From Notospermus geniculatus (lineage: Eukaryota; Nemertea; Pilidiophora; Heteronemertea; Lineidae): 64,000 nt of DNA. Shown here one piece after another: positions 53,360-64,000 of the stretch. The first letter of the stretch is position 1, and the number at the start of each line of letters is the position of its first letter. The DNA is taken from NCBI GenBank assembly GCA_002633025.1, contig NMRB01000378.1:262988-326987 (forward strand), read 5' to 3'. The notes under the pieces were generated by a model. It ran no database searches. It was given only the letters and a program-made list of their open reading frames with translations, and had not been told where the DNA came from. The translations under genes were made by a program, and so were the position numbers.

Positions 53360-53605
53360 AGTAATAGGGAATTGAAAGGATGTGCGCGGCATAATGGCTG
53401 AAACCAATCAAAAGTGGTCGAATTTGTCGAACTATTTTCTCCCCACACAAATTGACCAGCAGACGGGTTTGATGAACTGAAAATACTCTCAAACTGACCA
53501 GCAGACGGGTTTGATGAAATGAAAAATGGTCGAATTTGTCGAACTGGTTTAAACTGGTTATACCTCCAAAACCTCCGATCTGGATCCCCTCAATTCCCTA
53601 TTACT
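53360..53605. mobile_element. Small element with 16-bp TIRs
   Basis: AGTAATAGGGAATTGA and TCAATTCCCTATTACT. Inside are two direct repeats, 'gaccagcagacgggtttgat' and 'atggtcgaatttgtcgaact' (each twice). Located between the small ORF and the first UNC93-like exon. Confidence 0.65.
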
Positions 53606-53657
53606 CAATCTCCTTGGTATTACTAGTGTAGTAGTATGTAGTGCTGTTTCACTTCAG

Positions 53658-56249
53658 GTGTACCTGCTCATTGGAATCTATGTGTTATTGGGAGTTCTTG
53701 CCGTGATAATCATCGCCATCTTTCTTGATCACGTGGATCATCACACCGCCGACTCGGGGGAAGTTGGTAAAAGACGGCGATGTTCGCCAGCACTCCTCGT
53801 GGCCACGTTCCGCCATTTGAGACACCCGAACCAGGTGCTCATCATTCCTTTTACTATTTACATTGGTCTACAGTCGGGTTTTATAAGTGGTGACTACACA
53901 AAGGTAACATCCAAATCACACAGTTCCTATATAATTTTGACTGAAGGCGAATCACAGAATGATACATTGGATAGCAATTCTATTAAAGCCCAACAGTATG
54001 CATTAGTATGCATTAGGTGACTCCTTTTCCCTCCCCACCTTGATAAGACTGGTCTCCTGTCTAACCTATATACATGTACATGTACACTGTATAGCCAGTG
54101 GTAACAGCGAGGCTGGACTGATACCATTTCGAAACAAAAATGGCCGCCATACCTTCATCACTTGAGAAGTTCAACGAGCTGTTATAGCGTGACTAACCCT
54201 TCATCAAGGTAACATGCTTCAACTCATTCTTTTATGTGTAGCAACACTCCCAATGTAATTGGCAACTTAGGTCATTCAAATAGACAGATTTGAACAGTCT
54301 TATCGAGCATGCATTTCGAAGTTGCCAAAAGGTCAACTGAGGTTACGTCGGCCGTCGCGAGATACAAAACCTACCTAACGCATACTTGCCTCATCAACTC
54401 GGGCGAAGCTGCAATTTCTGAAGTACTGTAAATCATGATATAAAATATCAAATATCAATATCTACATTTTATTACAGTCTTACGTCAGCTGTGCGTTAGG
54501 TATCCACATGATCGGCTTCGTGATGGTCTGTTATGGAGTATCGGGTTCAATTTTATCCGTTATCTCAGGGAAGATTCTCAAGTACACGGGAAGAGCACCA
54601 TTTTTCTGGACAGGTAAGGGTGAGAGTCTGGCTTGGAACATTTTAACATGTCAATGCTGATCACCTTTACGTATAATTATTCCTTTCCTGATTATTTTTT
54701 AGATGCAGTTGTTCACGCAAGTGTTATGGTCGCTCTTCTCCTTTGGCATCCGATTCCAGACCAACTCCCTGTCTTCTTCGTTCTCGCAGCTTTGTGGGGC
54801 ATCTCTGATGCTGTTTTGCGATCACAAATGAATGGTAAGGTGATTGCACCTCAGCCTACACAATCAGGGCATTGGGATACTTGCATGCTCCGAAGACTCT
54901 ATTTGTTGTGTTGACTCCGGTACTATCAGGGGCGGATCCAGGGGGGGGGGGGGGCGCACCGGGCGCGCGCCNCCCCCCCCCTTCCGGGCCAGAGTGCCCT
55001 TTTTCGGCATAGGGTGCCTTTTTCGGCACAGAGCCGAAAAAGGCATTTCATGCCGGGAAATAGCGTTATGGGCACTCTTATTTTCTAAAATTTTCCCGGG
55101 TGAGGCCCCGGGCCCCGCCAACAGAGCCGAAAAAGGCATTTCCATGCCTGGAAATGGCGTTAAAACACTCTTAGTTTCTAAAATTTTCTCGGGGGACGCC
55201 CCAGGACCTGCCGCCGATATTTGATCCTCTCGGATAGCCTACTCTTTTGGCAGAGAGTGCCTTCTTCGGCACAAAGCCGAAAAAAGGCATTTCCGTGCCG
55301 GGAAATGGCGTTAAAGCACTCTTAGTTTCTAAAATTTTCCCGGGGGAGGCCCCCCGGACCCCCCGCCGATATTTCGCCTCGCGCCTGCGGCGCTCGCTGC
55401 TAGGGACTAGGATACGGCCCGGCATTTTATCAAATCTTTGCCCCAAAACTCCGGGACCTTCGTATGGCCCTGTCCCGCCCCGTCCAGGTCGCTCTTGCCT
55501 TGCATTGAGGATGCTCTTCACACATGTACGCTAACGAATTCGAATTTCGGGCTTCAAATTACGGAAATCGATGTGAATTCGAATCCATTGTTTGCATAGC
55601 ATATGATGTACGGTATATAAAATCTAAGTCCCTGAAGAGGCCTGGGCTTTTCCATAGGGTATTGCCCTTTTGGCCCTGTCTGCACCCCCCCCCCCGTAGG
55701 CAAAATCCTGGATCCGCCCCTGTACTTCGTCTGAAAATGCTGGGGAAACCCGTAATTGACGAGTCATTATTTCTTGCATCCAGTGTGATATTTTCCATGC
55801 TCGAGCGAAGGCGTCCTTTACATGTAGGTGCACTTGCTTAGTTCTAAAATATCATAACCTGTACGAAGGTATTGTGTAATATTCGCATTCATAATGGTAT
55901 GTGCTTTTTTCTAGCGATGTATGGATGTATCTTCACCACTGAGGAACATGACGCTGCCTTTGCCAACTACGGATTGTGGGAAGCTGTAGGCTATAGCATG
56001 GCATTCGCCTATTCCAGTTTTATCTGTACCAACATAAAACTGTACATCCTGCTGGCATTTCTTACTACTGGGATGATCGGGTTTACTATCATTGAAATCA
56101 GTGAATACCGGAGGAAAAAAACACGGACAGCAAAAACAATAAAAAGTGGTAATACAGCCGGGGACTCTAGTTTTTCCGAGTCCTTAATCAGGTGTTGGAG
56201 GAATTATACGGACTTCCTCCAAGATCAGGTTCACCATAACATGACATGA
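53658..56249 (+). CDS. UNC93-like (MFS-type) membrane protein, 3' half only, 4 exons
   Basis: Exons 53658-53903, 54478-54613, 54703-54834 and 55915-56249, with acceptors AG and donors GTAAC/GTAAGG/GTAAGG and phases 0, 1, 1 joining in frame. The product starts YLLIGIYVLLGVLAV, then has IPFTIYIGLQSGFISGDYTK, SYVSCALGIHMIGFVMVCYG and FANYGLWEAVGYSMAFAYSS, all characteristic of UNC93A. It ends in a cytoplasmic tail rich in K/R/S and Asn-Met-Thr. This equals roughly the second half (TM7-TM12). The 5' half is not visible upstream, so the gene is truncated, or its front lies outside the window or is missing from the assembly. UNC93 proteins are multi-pass membrane regulators; UNC93A function is poorly known. 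A 0.8-kb repeat sits in the last intron. Confidence 0.8.
54927..55722. mobile_element. CAGGGGCGGATCCAGG-ended element with internal tandem repeats
   Basis: CAGGGGCGGATCCAGG at the left and CCTGGATCCGCCCCTG at the right, with poly-G/C tracts next to both. Inside, three to four copies of a 110-130 bp unit occur ('gccgaaaaaggcatttc', 'ctaaaattttcccggg', 'ccgccgatattt'). It sits in the last intron of the UNC93-like gene. One N lies at 54972. A related unit occurs at 33085-33235. Confidence 0.75.
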
Positions 56250-57253
56250 TCGGGCAATATATGACAGATTTCTAATACTAGTATTTGATTGCGGCGAATG
56301 ACGTGACGTTGAGGTCATATGTCAACGAAGCATTTGGGTGTACCAGGGTATATGATACTTCCCAGGATTTGACAACATCCTCAGTGCCAAGAGTAAAAAA
56401 AAGTAAGACACCACACTCTATAAATTTAGAAGATCGGAAGGTTTGTCATTAACAAGAGGCTGACATTAACCGATACGATGCCAAACTCGTCCCCAGTGGG
56501 TTTACGTTCCTACAACACCACTGGAAAGGGCTGTCGACTTCAGGAATACTGCGCATGCGCGATATAGTAATTTTATGAGGCGAATCACACTGAGCTGGTA
56601 CCCGCGGCATGATGTTCCCAACTAAACTATTCGTTTGAAATTGCTCTAATACTCAAACAACTTCGTGTTTCGGGTGTATTATATGATTCTTTAGGCATAT
56701 AAGATATTTTTCAGTCATCGAAGAACGAAATATTGTGGGAAACAACATTTTGGCACGCTGCCAGCGGTTGACCAGAAATTTTGGTCAGGTCGCAGCCCTT
56801 TCCAGAGATATCCTCGGATGAGGTAGATCTGGGTACGAGATTGATACGATGCAACGACTGATCTGTGATAGTACTTCAAATAAACAAGCAAGTGCAATTA
56901 CAATGTTATTTTTCCTTTCGTCACAGGAAATGAAAGATAATGTATGATGACTTCATTGTTTACATTCAATGTTTGTAAAATGGATGTTTACATTATGTTA
57001 TTTGGACTTTTGGGACATACCAACCCAACAAATTGAATACCTTCCATATCAATAGAATTTCTAGATGGGCATGCCACCAACAATTGCTTATAAGACGAAG
57101 AAAGACTGGACACAAACAAAAACTAGAGGCATCGGAGATGCCGTAGGCTTGCCTGTTTGTTGTGCTTTGTTGATGCTTGGGTTTACTTGAAGAGGGGAAA
57201 TGGGTTAGCAGGTGACGAGGGCAGGCTATGACTGTATGGAAATGGGAGGTCAA
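56250..57253. other. Gene-free stretch
   Basis: Nothing supportable is seen downstream of the UNC93-like gene. Confidence 0.5.
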
Positions 57254-57306
57254 CTTCCAGAGGTTTGCAAATTTTCGACCCCAACCGGGGTCTTCTTCAG
57301 GCTGGC
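57254..57306 (-). ncRNA. Hammerhead-like motif, copy 4
   Basis: Minus strand: GCCAGC, CTGAAGA, A, GACCCC-GGTT-GGGGTC, GAAA, ATTTGCAAACC, TCTGGAAG. CCAG and CTGG can pair across the motif. Confidence 0.3.
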
Positions 57307-59654
57307 ACTTTCTTGCACGATACCCAGTTTTACTTTGATACCAAACATGACTACCTTGGGTCAAGTGGTCACTAAATCATTGAAGTAAGTCGATTCAAAC
57401 TGACACATTACGTTTAGTCATAGGTCAGCAGCGCCACATATTAGTTTAGTTTTGCACCAGATGTTTTTTAGATACATTCTAGTAGTAATGCACTGTAAAG
57501 GAATTTCTAAAAAATATTAACACATCCAGGGCTCAACTCAACTGCAGTAAAAACCAATTTTCACGAAAGCAATCGCAGCGCCCCCTTTATCGTAATTAAT
57601 ATCACATAGTAGGTCTATAATCCCTGGTGAATTGAGATGATGTTTTATTAGACCCTTGCGGGTGGCAAGGACACACATGCTAGGCCTCTTTGGTGAATCG
57701 AGATCCACACCTTCTTAGAGCCCTTGGTTGGGAAGGGGTTAATGTTGCATGTGACAGTCCTGACACAAAGGTCTTGGTGAATTGAGTACCGGTAGATCAG
57801 GCTTTCCGCCAGGATTTTCAAGGAGGGGGAGAAAAAAAATTTTGAAAAAAAAATTTTTTTTGAAAAAAAAATTTTCAAAATTTTTTTCCGGATTTTTTTT
57901 GTTAAAAATGGCCTCCAGAGTCATTTTTTACACTCCAAAATGCAAAATTAGTCTTCCTTCTGCATGAAAATTGCATTTGAAATGTAAGAAATTAAAGAAA
58001 AACACTACTGAAGTGAAAATAGTGATGTTTGAAAAAGGTTAGTCTGCAAACTTGAGGGGGGATATCCCCTCCTTGAAATTTTTGAGGAGGGGATCATCCC
58101 CTCTCCCCCCCCCCTCTGGGAGAAACACCGGGGAGAAACACTGGGTAGATACTTTATAAGCTGGATGTCTTAATTGGGTGGGAAGTGGTTAATTAACTTA
58201 ATACACACATAGGCCCTAGACCTGGGCCTAATCCACGGTGAATGGGGAACCCGCACACTAACTTCACAACGTGGCGCTGCGAGCGATGTGACCGAAATCT
58301 CTTTTTTCTAACGTTATTTCCATTTATTTCTGGCGTGAAAATAAACTATTTGTGTTGGTCGCATGACAGTAAAACTTACATCATCGTGTAGCAGATGAAA
58401 TTTTCTTTTAAACTAATTCTTTTTTTTCTTAAAATTAAGAGATCCGATAGCGATAAGGACAACGTCATTTGTGTCATTCTTCCTGTAGAAAAATGCGCAG
58501 GAAATTTTTTCATGACGCAACGTCAACACCTAAAATGACATCAATGACGTCGTTTCGGTACAATCGCTCGCAGCGCCGACCTGTCGGGATAAACCGCAGG
58601 GCGGGTTCCTCATTGAAGTGATATTTTATTAGACCCCTTGGCCCTCGCTGGGAAGGGGTTAATAACCAAATGACCAGATGACTGGCCTACAATCCTTGTT
58701 GAATATCAAGATAGATACGTTACCTTATTAGACCCCTTGGCAGGAAAGGCGCCCTATAGCTCTTCCGTCACCAAAACAATGAACACAAAACCACAGGGGA
58801 CCCAAGAGCAACAGCTCTATCCCACAACAACCAGGAGCCAAAAAAGTTGCAGGCATATTCTCAGCATTTGCCATCATGCCCAAGTCCCAGCTCATGGTTC
58901 ATAGAAGGCCAGGGGCACCTCACTGTAGACAATGTTTACAAATTCAGACTATTTCCCGGTTTTTCCATCCAACCTCGGCCACTCGCATCACATTCGACGT
59001 GAATGCGTCAAAATTCGGCACTGTCATTGACTGTGTACAGTTTGGGTTGGAAATTGTGTTGTCTGCCCCCCTAGATGCACGACTATTACAACAGCCGACA
59101 GTTAACCACCTGTGGACGAGTGCGTCACTCTCCCGTTTTCCCCCAAGTGATCACAATAGGCTTGCTGCGCATGCGCAGGCAAGCCTAAAAATGTAAATTA
59201 ACAATGATTTTCGTGGCCCGCGAAAATACCCGTGATACATTATCTTTAATATGGTTGAAGTTCTGTGATTCGAAATAACAAAAGCAGCGGGCAGTAGAAT
59301 GTATACCTGATAATTTCAGGGTGATCACGAGATAGTTCAGAAACTCACCACCTAAACAGAACTGTTAAAAAGTAATATTTGTGGTCGAAGGTATCAAACG
59401 CTTTACTTAAGTCCAGTAACTTGATTATAACTTGGGGAACGGGCAGTACAACTTATTACCTGGCACTCAGGATGGTCACATAGACACATAGAGGGTATTT
59501 TTTGTAGCATTTCCATGCCATCCACTTTAGGTATATTCGTGGACTGGACCATTTCTGGATGATGTGCTCGTTTGATGTGTGTCTTCAGATTGCCTGCAAA
59601 TAATAAGAGATTCTGCTTTAGGATTCTTTTCAAACAAGTTGACCTCATTTTTTT
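57307..59654. other. Gene-free stretch with low-complexity tracts
   Basis: 57825-57900 is poly-A/poly-T in alternating blocks; 58055-58120 is a 'gaggggatcatcccctc' inverted tract with a poly-C run. Overlapping open frames (FFSKKIFFSK...) are translations of the A/T blocks. No gene seen. Confidence 0.55.
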
Positions 59655-60808
59655 AGCTCACCTCTGTGGAGGTGAGCTTCTCTCATGGTGTGTCGTCCGT
59701 CGTACGTCGTCGTCCGGCGTCGTCCGTCGCCCGTCGTCGTTAACAGGGGTGGCACGTTTCTAAACCGCTTGGGTTACAAACTTGAAATTTGGTGTACAGT
59801 ACCCTATGGTAAAAACTATCTCTGGACCGAAACTTAGCGCTGTTGCTTGTACACTCTGGCCTGTAGGGGGCGCTTTGTGAAAACCTTCTTTCGGCCTTAT
59901 CTCCTGAACGCTGTTATGGTGGGTTCCTCTGGTGAAACTTCATCACATAATCCCGGGTTTTTGATTTGACCTACTTTTCAAGGTCACAGAGGTCAAAGTT
60001 CAAAATTCACTGTTTGGTGGCACATTTCATTGCTATTTGTTCTAGGCACCCTGCACGAATGCACCAAATTTCAACCCGATCGGACTTCAAATATGGCCGC
60101 CAGGAAGCCATCTTGAAAAATGGACTTTGACTCACATTTTATAAATAGGAGTAGGTAGGATGTTTTAACGTTGTCAAAATATATATCTAGGTACCATAAA
60201 AATATATGGTAAGTTTCAGTCAGATTCGACGTCAAATATGGCCGCCAGGGAGCCATCTTGAGAAATGGACTTCGACCCACGCCTCATAAATAGTGGGAGC
60301 TATGATGCTTTGACTGTGCCTAAATATGTGTCTTGGTACTGTCTACTTATATGCCAAATTTCGGTTCAATTAGAGTTCAACATGGCTGCCAAGCTGCCAT
60401 CTTGAAAAATTGACTTTCGCCATATCTCATCGGTAGTAAATGTTACGATGTTTCAGTGTTGTCTAAATATCTATGCAAGTATCCTGTACATTCCTGCTGA
60501 TATTTCAGTCCCAACGAACGTCACGTGTGGCCACCAGGTGGCCATCTTGAAAAATAGAATTTTTGAAATCTGTGACCTAGACAGGAAAGCAGTTTGTTCA
60601 CAAATACCACTTGTATTCAGAAATTGTACTCCTTCTGGGTGCCATCACCTGAGTTTATGTCATTGACTGATAATGCTGATAAGATCATAAAAATACTTCT
60701 TGGTTTGTTCAGCTTCATTTTATCTGTACTGATCCTTCATGATTCATAGTTTCACACTTAACCATGGAGACCTGTCACAGAGGTGAGCACAATGGCCCTG
60801 GCCATTTC
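59655..60808 (+). repeat. 'agctcacctctgtgg' repeat family member (plus)
   Basis: It starts 'agctcacctctgtggaggtg', then a (CGTCGTC)n-like tract (59690-59740), 'ggcacgtttctaaaccgctt', and four units with 'caaatatggccgccagg' plus 'agccatcttgaaaaatgga'. It ends 'cacagaggtgagcacaatgg' + 'ccctggccatttc'. It shares 'gatttgacctacttttcaag' with the 42.9-44.3 kb member. Confidence 0.8.
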
Positions 60809-62533
60809 ATTATGTTTAATCCGAGTTTCTAATACAGCTGGCCAAATTAGTAGCACATCAACAACTGACATACCTTTTTGTACGAATCCGTATTCAGATG
60901 GAGCGTAGTGCATTTTACACTACGCTGACGTCGTGCACTGACGTCAAGAATCGCGGCGATGATTTGTGCTTTTCAAATTCAATTCAGTGGGGCTTTAACT
61001 TCGTGTGCGAGTTCGGGAATCTGGTGCAGTGAATCGTAAATCGAGTCACAGGTCGACTGCGAAAGGAACAGGTCCATCGGGATAGCAAACAAGTTGAGCA
61101 TGTTCAACTCTTGCGATTGGTGATCATTATGATCGGAGACTGATGCCGACCGATCGTCGCAGGTGCGACGCAACTGCAGATCCGGAAAAATCAGTCGCCG
61201 CCTGTTCTCTGACGTCGCAAGGTCGACCTGACATCAGCATTTCGGAATGCCTTTGAATACGAATACATTATGCAAATGACATCCCGCATGTAACGTTTTT
61301 CAGTGAGGCCCGTGTGCCAGTGTGACATTAGATTGACGGAATAAGCGGCGACTTGACAATGATCGACATGAGAAACAGCAAGTCCGTTTCCCAGTGTGTT
61401 CCGAACAATGGGAATCACACAGAAAAACGGCCACACTGAAAAACGTTACACCGGTTTAATACTTTCCAACCCACTTACAACCTGGGCTGAGCGCACAGAA
61501 AGTCCGATAGTGCTAGACCGGTGCCTATCGGCAGTTAGTTACGAAACCGCCGATAGGCGCACCAAAAGCACTGACTTTCTGCGCGGTCGGCCCAGTTCAG
61601 CAGACTGCCGTACGTGCGGCAGCGGTCATTTCATTGAACGCTTTGAGCCTAGGCCCTACGTACATGTTTAGGCCTCAATACATATGAAGTCATTCGGAAC
61701 ACCTCGGGTCTTTCCGTCGTTGTTCGGGAAAGCCCCTCGGATGTCATACAGTCATGCGCGGAGTGATTCTGGACGTGATCGCGTCCCAAATTGTTAGGCT
61801 GCCGCATCACTCATAACAAGTAGCCACCTCCGCGAACAAAATATAACACCTGCAAACCCTGGCTGTCTGAAGGGGTGTTTATCGCTCAAATATCAATAAA
61901 TTGGTATATATTTGATACGCTGTATGTAAACTTGAAAGTGACACGCCAGTAATGTGGTTAATTACACATTTTGGTGATCATGCCGGGAAGTGGGAAAGTA
62001 GCTCTCGCCGCTTATACGTATAATATACGTTGTAATGAAATCCCTCAAATTACTCGATAGAATTCATGTAAAACGCATGGACAGCATTGGATCAGTACAC
62101 TATTGACATGATTGAGTACTAAAACACACAAAATGATCATATAATGTGTGATTTTCGTCATTTCAATACTATATATTAGCGAACTATTTAGCGGAAGAAC
62201 ACTCCGCCAGTCTGCGTAATCGGCGCGCCGCATCACATATCCTTCCATTTCAATATGGCCGCTTATGTATGACATTAGAGATTGAAATCTGGCAAAGTTT
62301 CAAGCTCTAAGTTGAGAATGATATGAAGTCGACAATAATGATCGATACGGTCACATGTAGATCTAGGCCGCGTAGGAATCTACATCCCGGATCTACATAT
62401 GATTTACATGTATGTCTGAACGCAGGTAGTACGGTGATATCATCCTGTACCTGCTTCTAAGCATACTGTGCGTAGGCCTAAATATTCTCCTAGCTTGTAC
62501 CTCAAACGGTAGCAATCGCCGGCAGGTAAAACG
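60809..62533. other. Gene-free stretch with one hairpin element
   Basis: 61483-61594 folds on itself: 'tgggctgagcgcacagaaag' pairs with 'ctttctgcgcggtcggccca', and 'gcctatcggc' with 'gccgataggc'. The rest, upstream of the UNC93-like start, shows no gene. Confidence 0.6.
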
Positions 62534-63441
62534 ATGTCTGAACACGACATACAACTTACCGAAGAAACACACAGAAAGAACGAATTTGATGCAGCAGGAG
62601 TGGATACCAACATCTATGCGACCGTGCACCAGGGATCGGTGACAGAGCTACCGCCAAAAATCCTGAAGCATCACAAAAGGAAGATTTTAAAGAATCTTGC
62701 CGTGCTGAGTGTGGCTTGGTTGTTCCTGTTCACGGGATATGGCGCCATTCAAAACTTGCAGAGTAGTATCAACAAAGATGACGGTTTGGGTAAGTTTGGC
62801 GTGAAGAATTCAGGGAGCATATATTTTGGATGTTGTTACAGCTCAGAACATTTCTTGACACCGTTGTGAGCAGGCCAATGACTGATGCCCAGTGTGGTGT
62901 GGATCTAGTGTCTAAAGAGCAATTGGTTGACAACGACAGTTAGTCCTCGTGTAGATCAGGAACCAGGAAAGTTATGAAATGATTTGCCAAGCGATAGGCC
63001 TAGTTGTCATCATCCGCAACGCCGTATTCAACTAATAGTTGACCAACAAAGCTGCTTGCTGCCAGGTACAAAGGCAAGATATTTCTGGTAAAGAGGGACC
63101 GTATTTTCTTCCAGGTACCGTCGGCCTCAGTGTCCTCTACGGCTCCCTTATCGTCTCTTGCATGTTTGTCTCACCCGTACTGGTCGACTCAATCGGCTAC
63201 AAATGGACCATCATTGGCTCTATGGCATGTTACCTCCCATACATGGCGGCCAACTTCTACGCCACCTGGTATACTCTCATTCCTACGGCGGTCGTCATTG
63301 GCCTTGGAGCGGCGCCGGTCTGGGCCGCAAAAGCCGCGTATCTCACAACAACTGGAAAGGAATATGCCAAGCTTACCAAAGAAACGGACACGGCTGTCAC
63401 CAGCAGATTTTTTGGTATTTTTTACATGGCTTGCCAATTGT
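62534..63441 (+). CDS. Second UNC93-like gene, first two coding exons, continues beyond window
   Basis: Exon 1 is 62534-62789 (ATG, donor GGTAAG), exon 2 is 63115-63441 (acceptor TTCTTCCAG, donor TGTAAG), both phase 1. The product has a 50-residue acidic cytoplasmic N-terminus, then LSVAWLFLFTGYGAIQNLQS (TM1), the split at GLG|TVGLS, LYGSLIVSCMFVSPVL, and WYTLIPTAVVIGLGAAPVWA with AAYLTTTGKEYA, all close to the UNC93A pattern. The frame is intact. Ten bases after the exon 2 donor starts a repeat-family copy. It is probably a tandem paralogue of the 53.7-56.2 kb gene. Confidence 0.85.
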
Positions 63442-63450
63442 GTAAGTTAA

Positions 63451-64000
63451 AAATGGCCAGGGCCATTGTGCTCACCTCTGTGACAAGTCTCCATGGTTAA
63501 GTGTGAAACTATGACTCTCGTGGTGAATGCTGAAGGATCAGTACAGATAAGATAAAGCTGAACACACCAAGAAGTATTTTTATGATCTTATCAGCATTAT
63601 CAGTCAATGACATAAACTCAGGTGATGGCACCCAGAAGGAGTACAATTCTGAATACAATTAATACAAGTGGTAGTTGTGAACAAACTGCTTTCCTGTCTA
63701 GGTCACAGATGTCAAAAATTCTATTTTTCAAGATGGCCACCTGGTGGCCACACGTGACGTTCGTTGGGACTGAAATTTCAGCAGGAATGTACAGGATACT
63801 TGCATAGATATTTAGACAACATTGAAACATCGTTACACTTACTACCGATGAGACATGGCCAAAGCAGCCATGTTGAAGCCATGCTGAAGCCACTCGAACC
63901 GAAATTTGGCATATAAGTAGACGGTACCAAGACACATATTTAGGCACAGTTAAAGCATCCTAGCTCCCACTATTTATGAGGTGTGGCTCGAAGTCCATTT
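63451..64000 (-). repeat. 'agctcacctctgtgg' family member (minus), in an intron of the second UNC93-like gene
   Basis: Complement of 60250-60808: 'aatggccagggccattgtgc' + 'tcacctctgtgaca', and 'tttcctgtctaggtcacag' as in the first copy. It runs past the window edge. Confidence 0.8.

Noticed and set aside
54844-55521. Open frames over the poly-G region (GGSRGGGGRTGR...)
   Set aside because: They belong to the CAGGGGCGGATCCAGG element inside an intron and cross an N.
57648-57967. Phe/Lys-rich open frames (FFSKKIFFSK)
   Set aside because: Translation of alternating A and T runs.

Overview
The window is eukaryotic nuclear DNA. It has split genes with GT/AG introns, TATA and poly(A) signals, spliceosomal acceptors inside a retroelement, and a very high density of inverted-repeat elements. 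The transposon mix (a Ngaro/DIRS-type tyrosine-recombinase retroelement, a Ty3/Gypsy element, a Helitron end, many MITEs and TCGTCG-rich gene-sized repeats), a divergent single-exon rhodopsin-class GPCR and tandem UNC93-like genes fit a marine invertebrate, most likely a deuterostome (cephalochordate, hemichordate or echinoderm). The species cannot be fixed from the sequence.

Layout. 1-2.8 kb: a large palindrome whose arms carry broken copies of a mobile-element gene. 3.0-5.9 kb: small terminal-inverted-repeat elements and one candidate terminal exon (3550-3915). 5951-6994 (minus): an intact GPCR. 7.3-12.7 kb: repeat unit 1, containing a two-exon gene with a PAN/apple-like cysteine module (9869-11427). 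13-17.4 kb: MITEs, hairpins and a three-copy tandem repeat. 17.5-22.6 kb (minus): a Ty3/Gypsy element with one intact 1298-codon gag-pol frame. 24-25.5 kb: inverted-repeat elements. 25.7-35.3 kb: repeat unit 2, a second copy of the 7.9-12.7 kb block. Its PAN-type gene is broken, and it has received a solo LTR, a TTAA-flanked element, a 22-bp-TIR transposon, a Helitron end and a TTA-flanked element. 36.9-42.1 kb: nested palindromes and a dimeric TIR element with a LINE fragment in one half. 42.3-44.3 kb: GATGA simple repeat and a tandem-structured repeat family. 44.4-50.5 kb: a structurally complete Ngaro-like element (gag, RT/RNase H, tyrosine recombinase, split direct repeats). 53.1 kb: a small AT-rich orphan ORF. 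53.7-56.2 kb: the 3' half of an UNC93-like gene. 62.5-63.4 kb: the first two coding exons of a second UNC93-like gene, running off the right edge.

Host coding content is small: one GPCR, one apparently intact and one broken PAN-type gene plus fragments, two partial UNC93-like genes and one unassigned exon. Most of the rest is mobile DNA in several nested layers. The two copies of the PAN block give empty-site/filled-site pairs that define several insertions directly. There is no operon-like organisation. Exon joins, TIRs and target duplications were read by eye, without alignment software.
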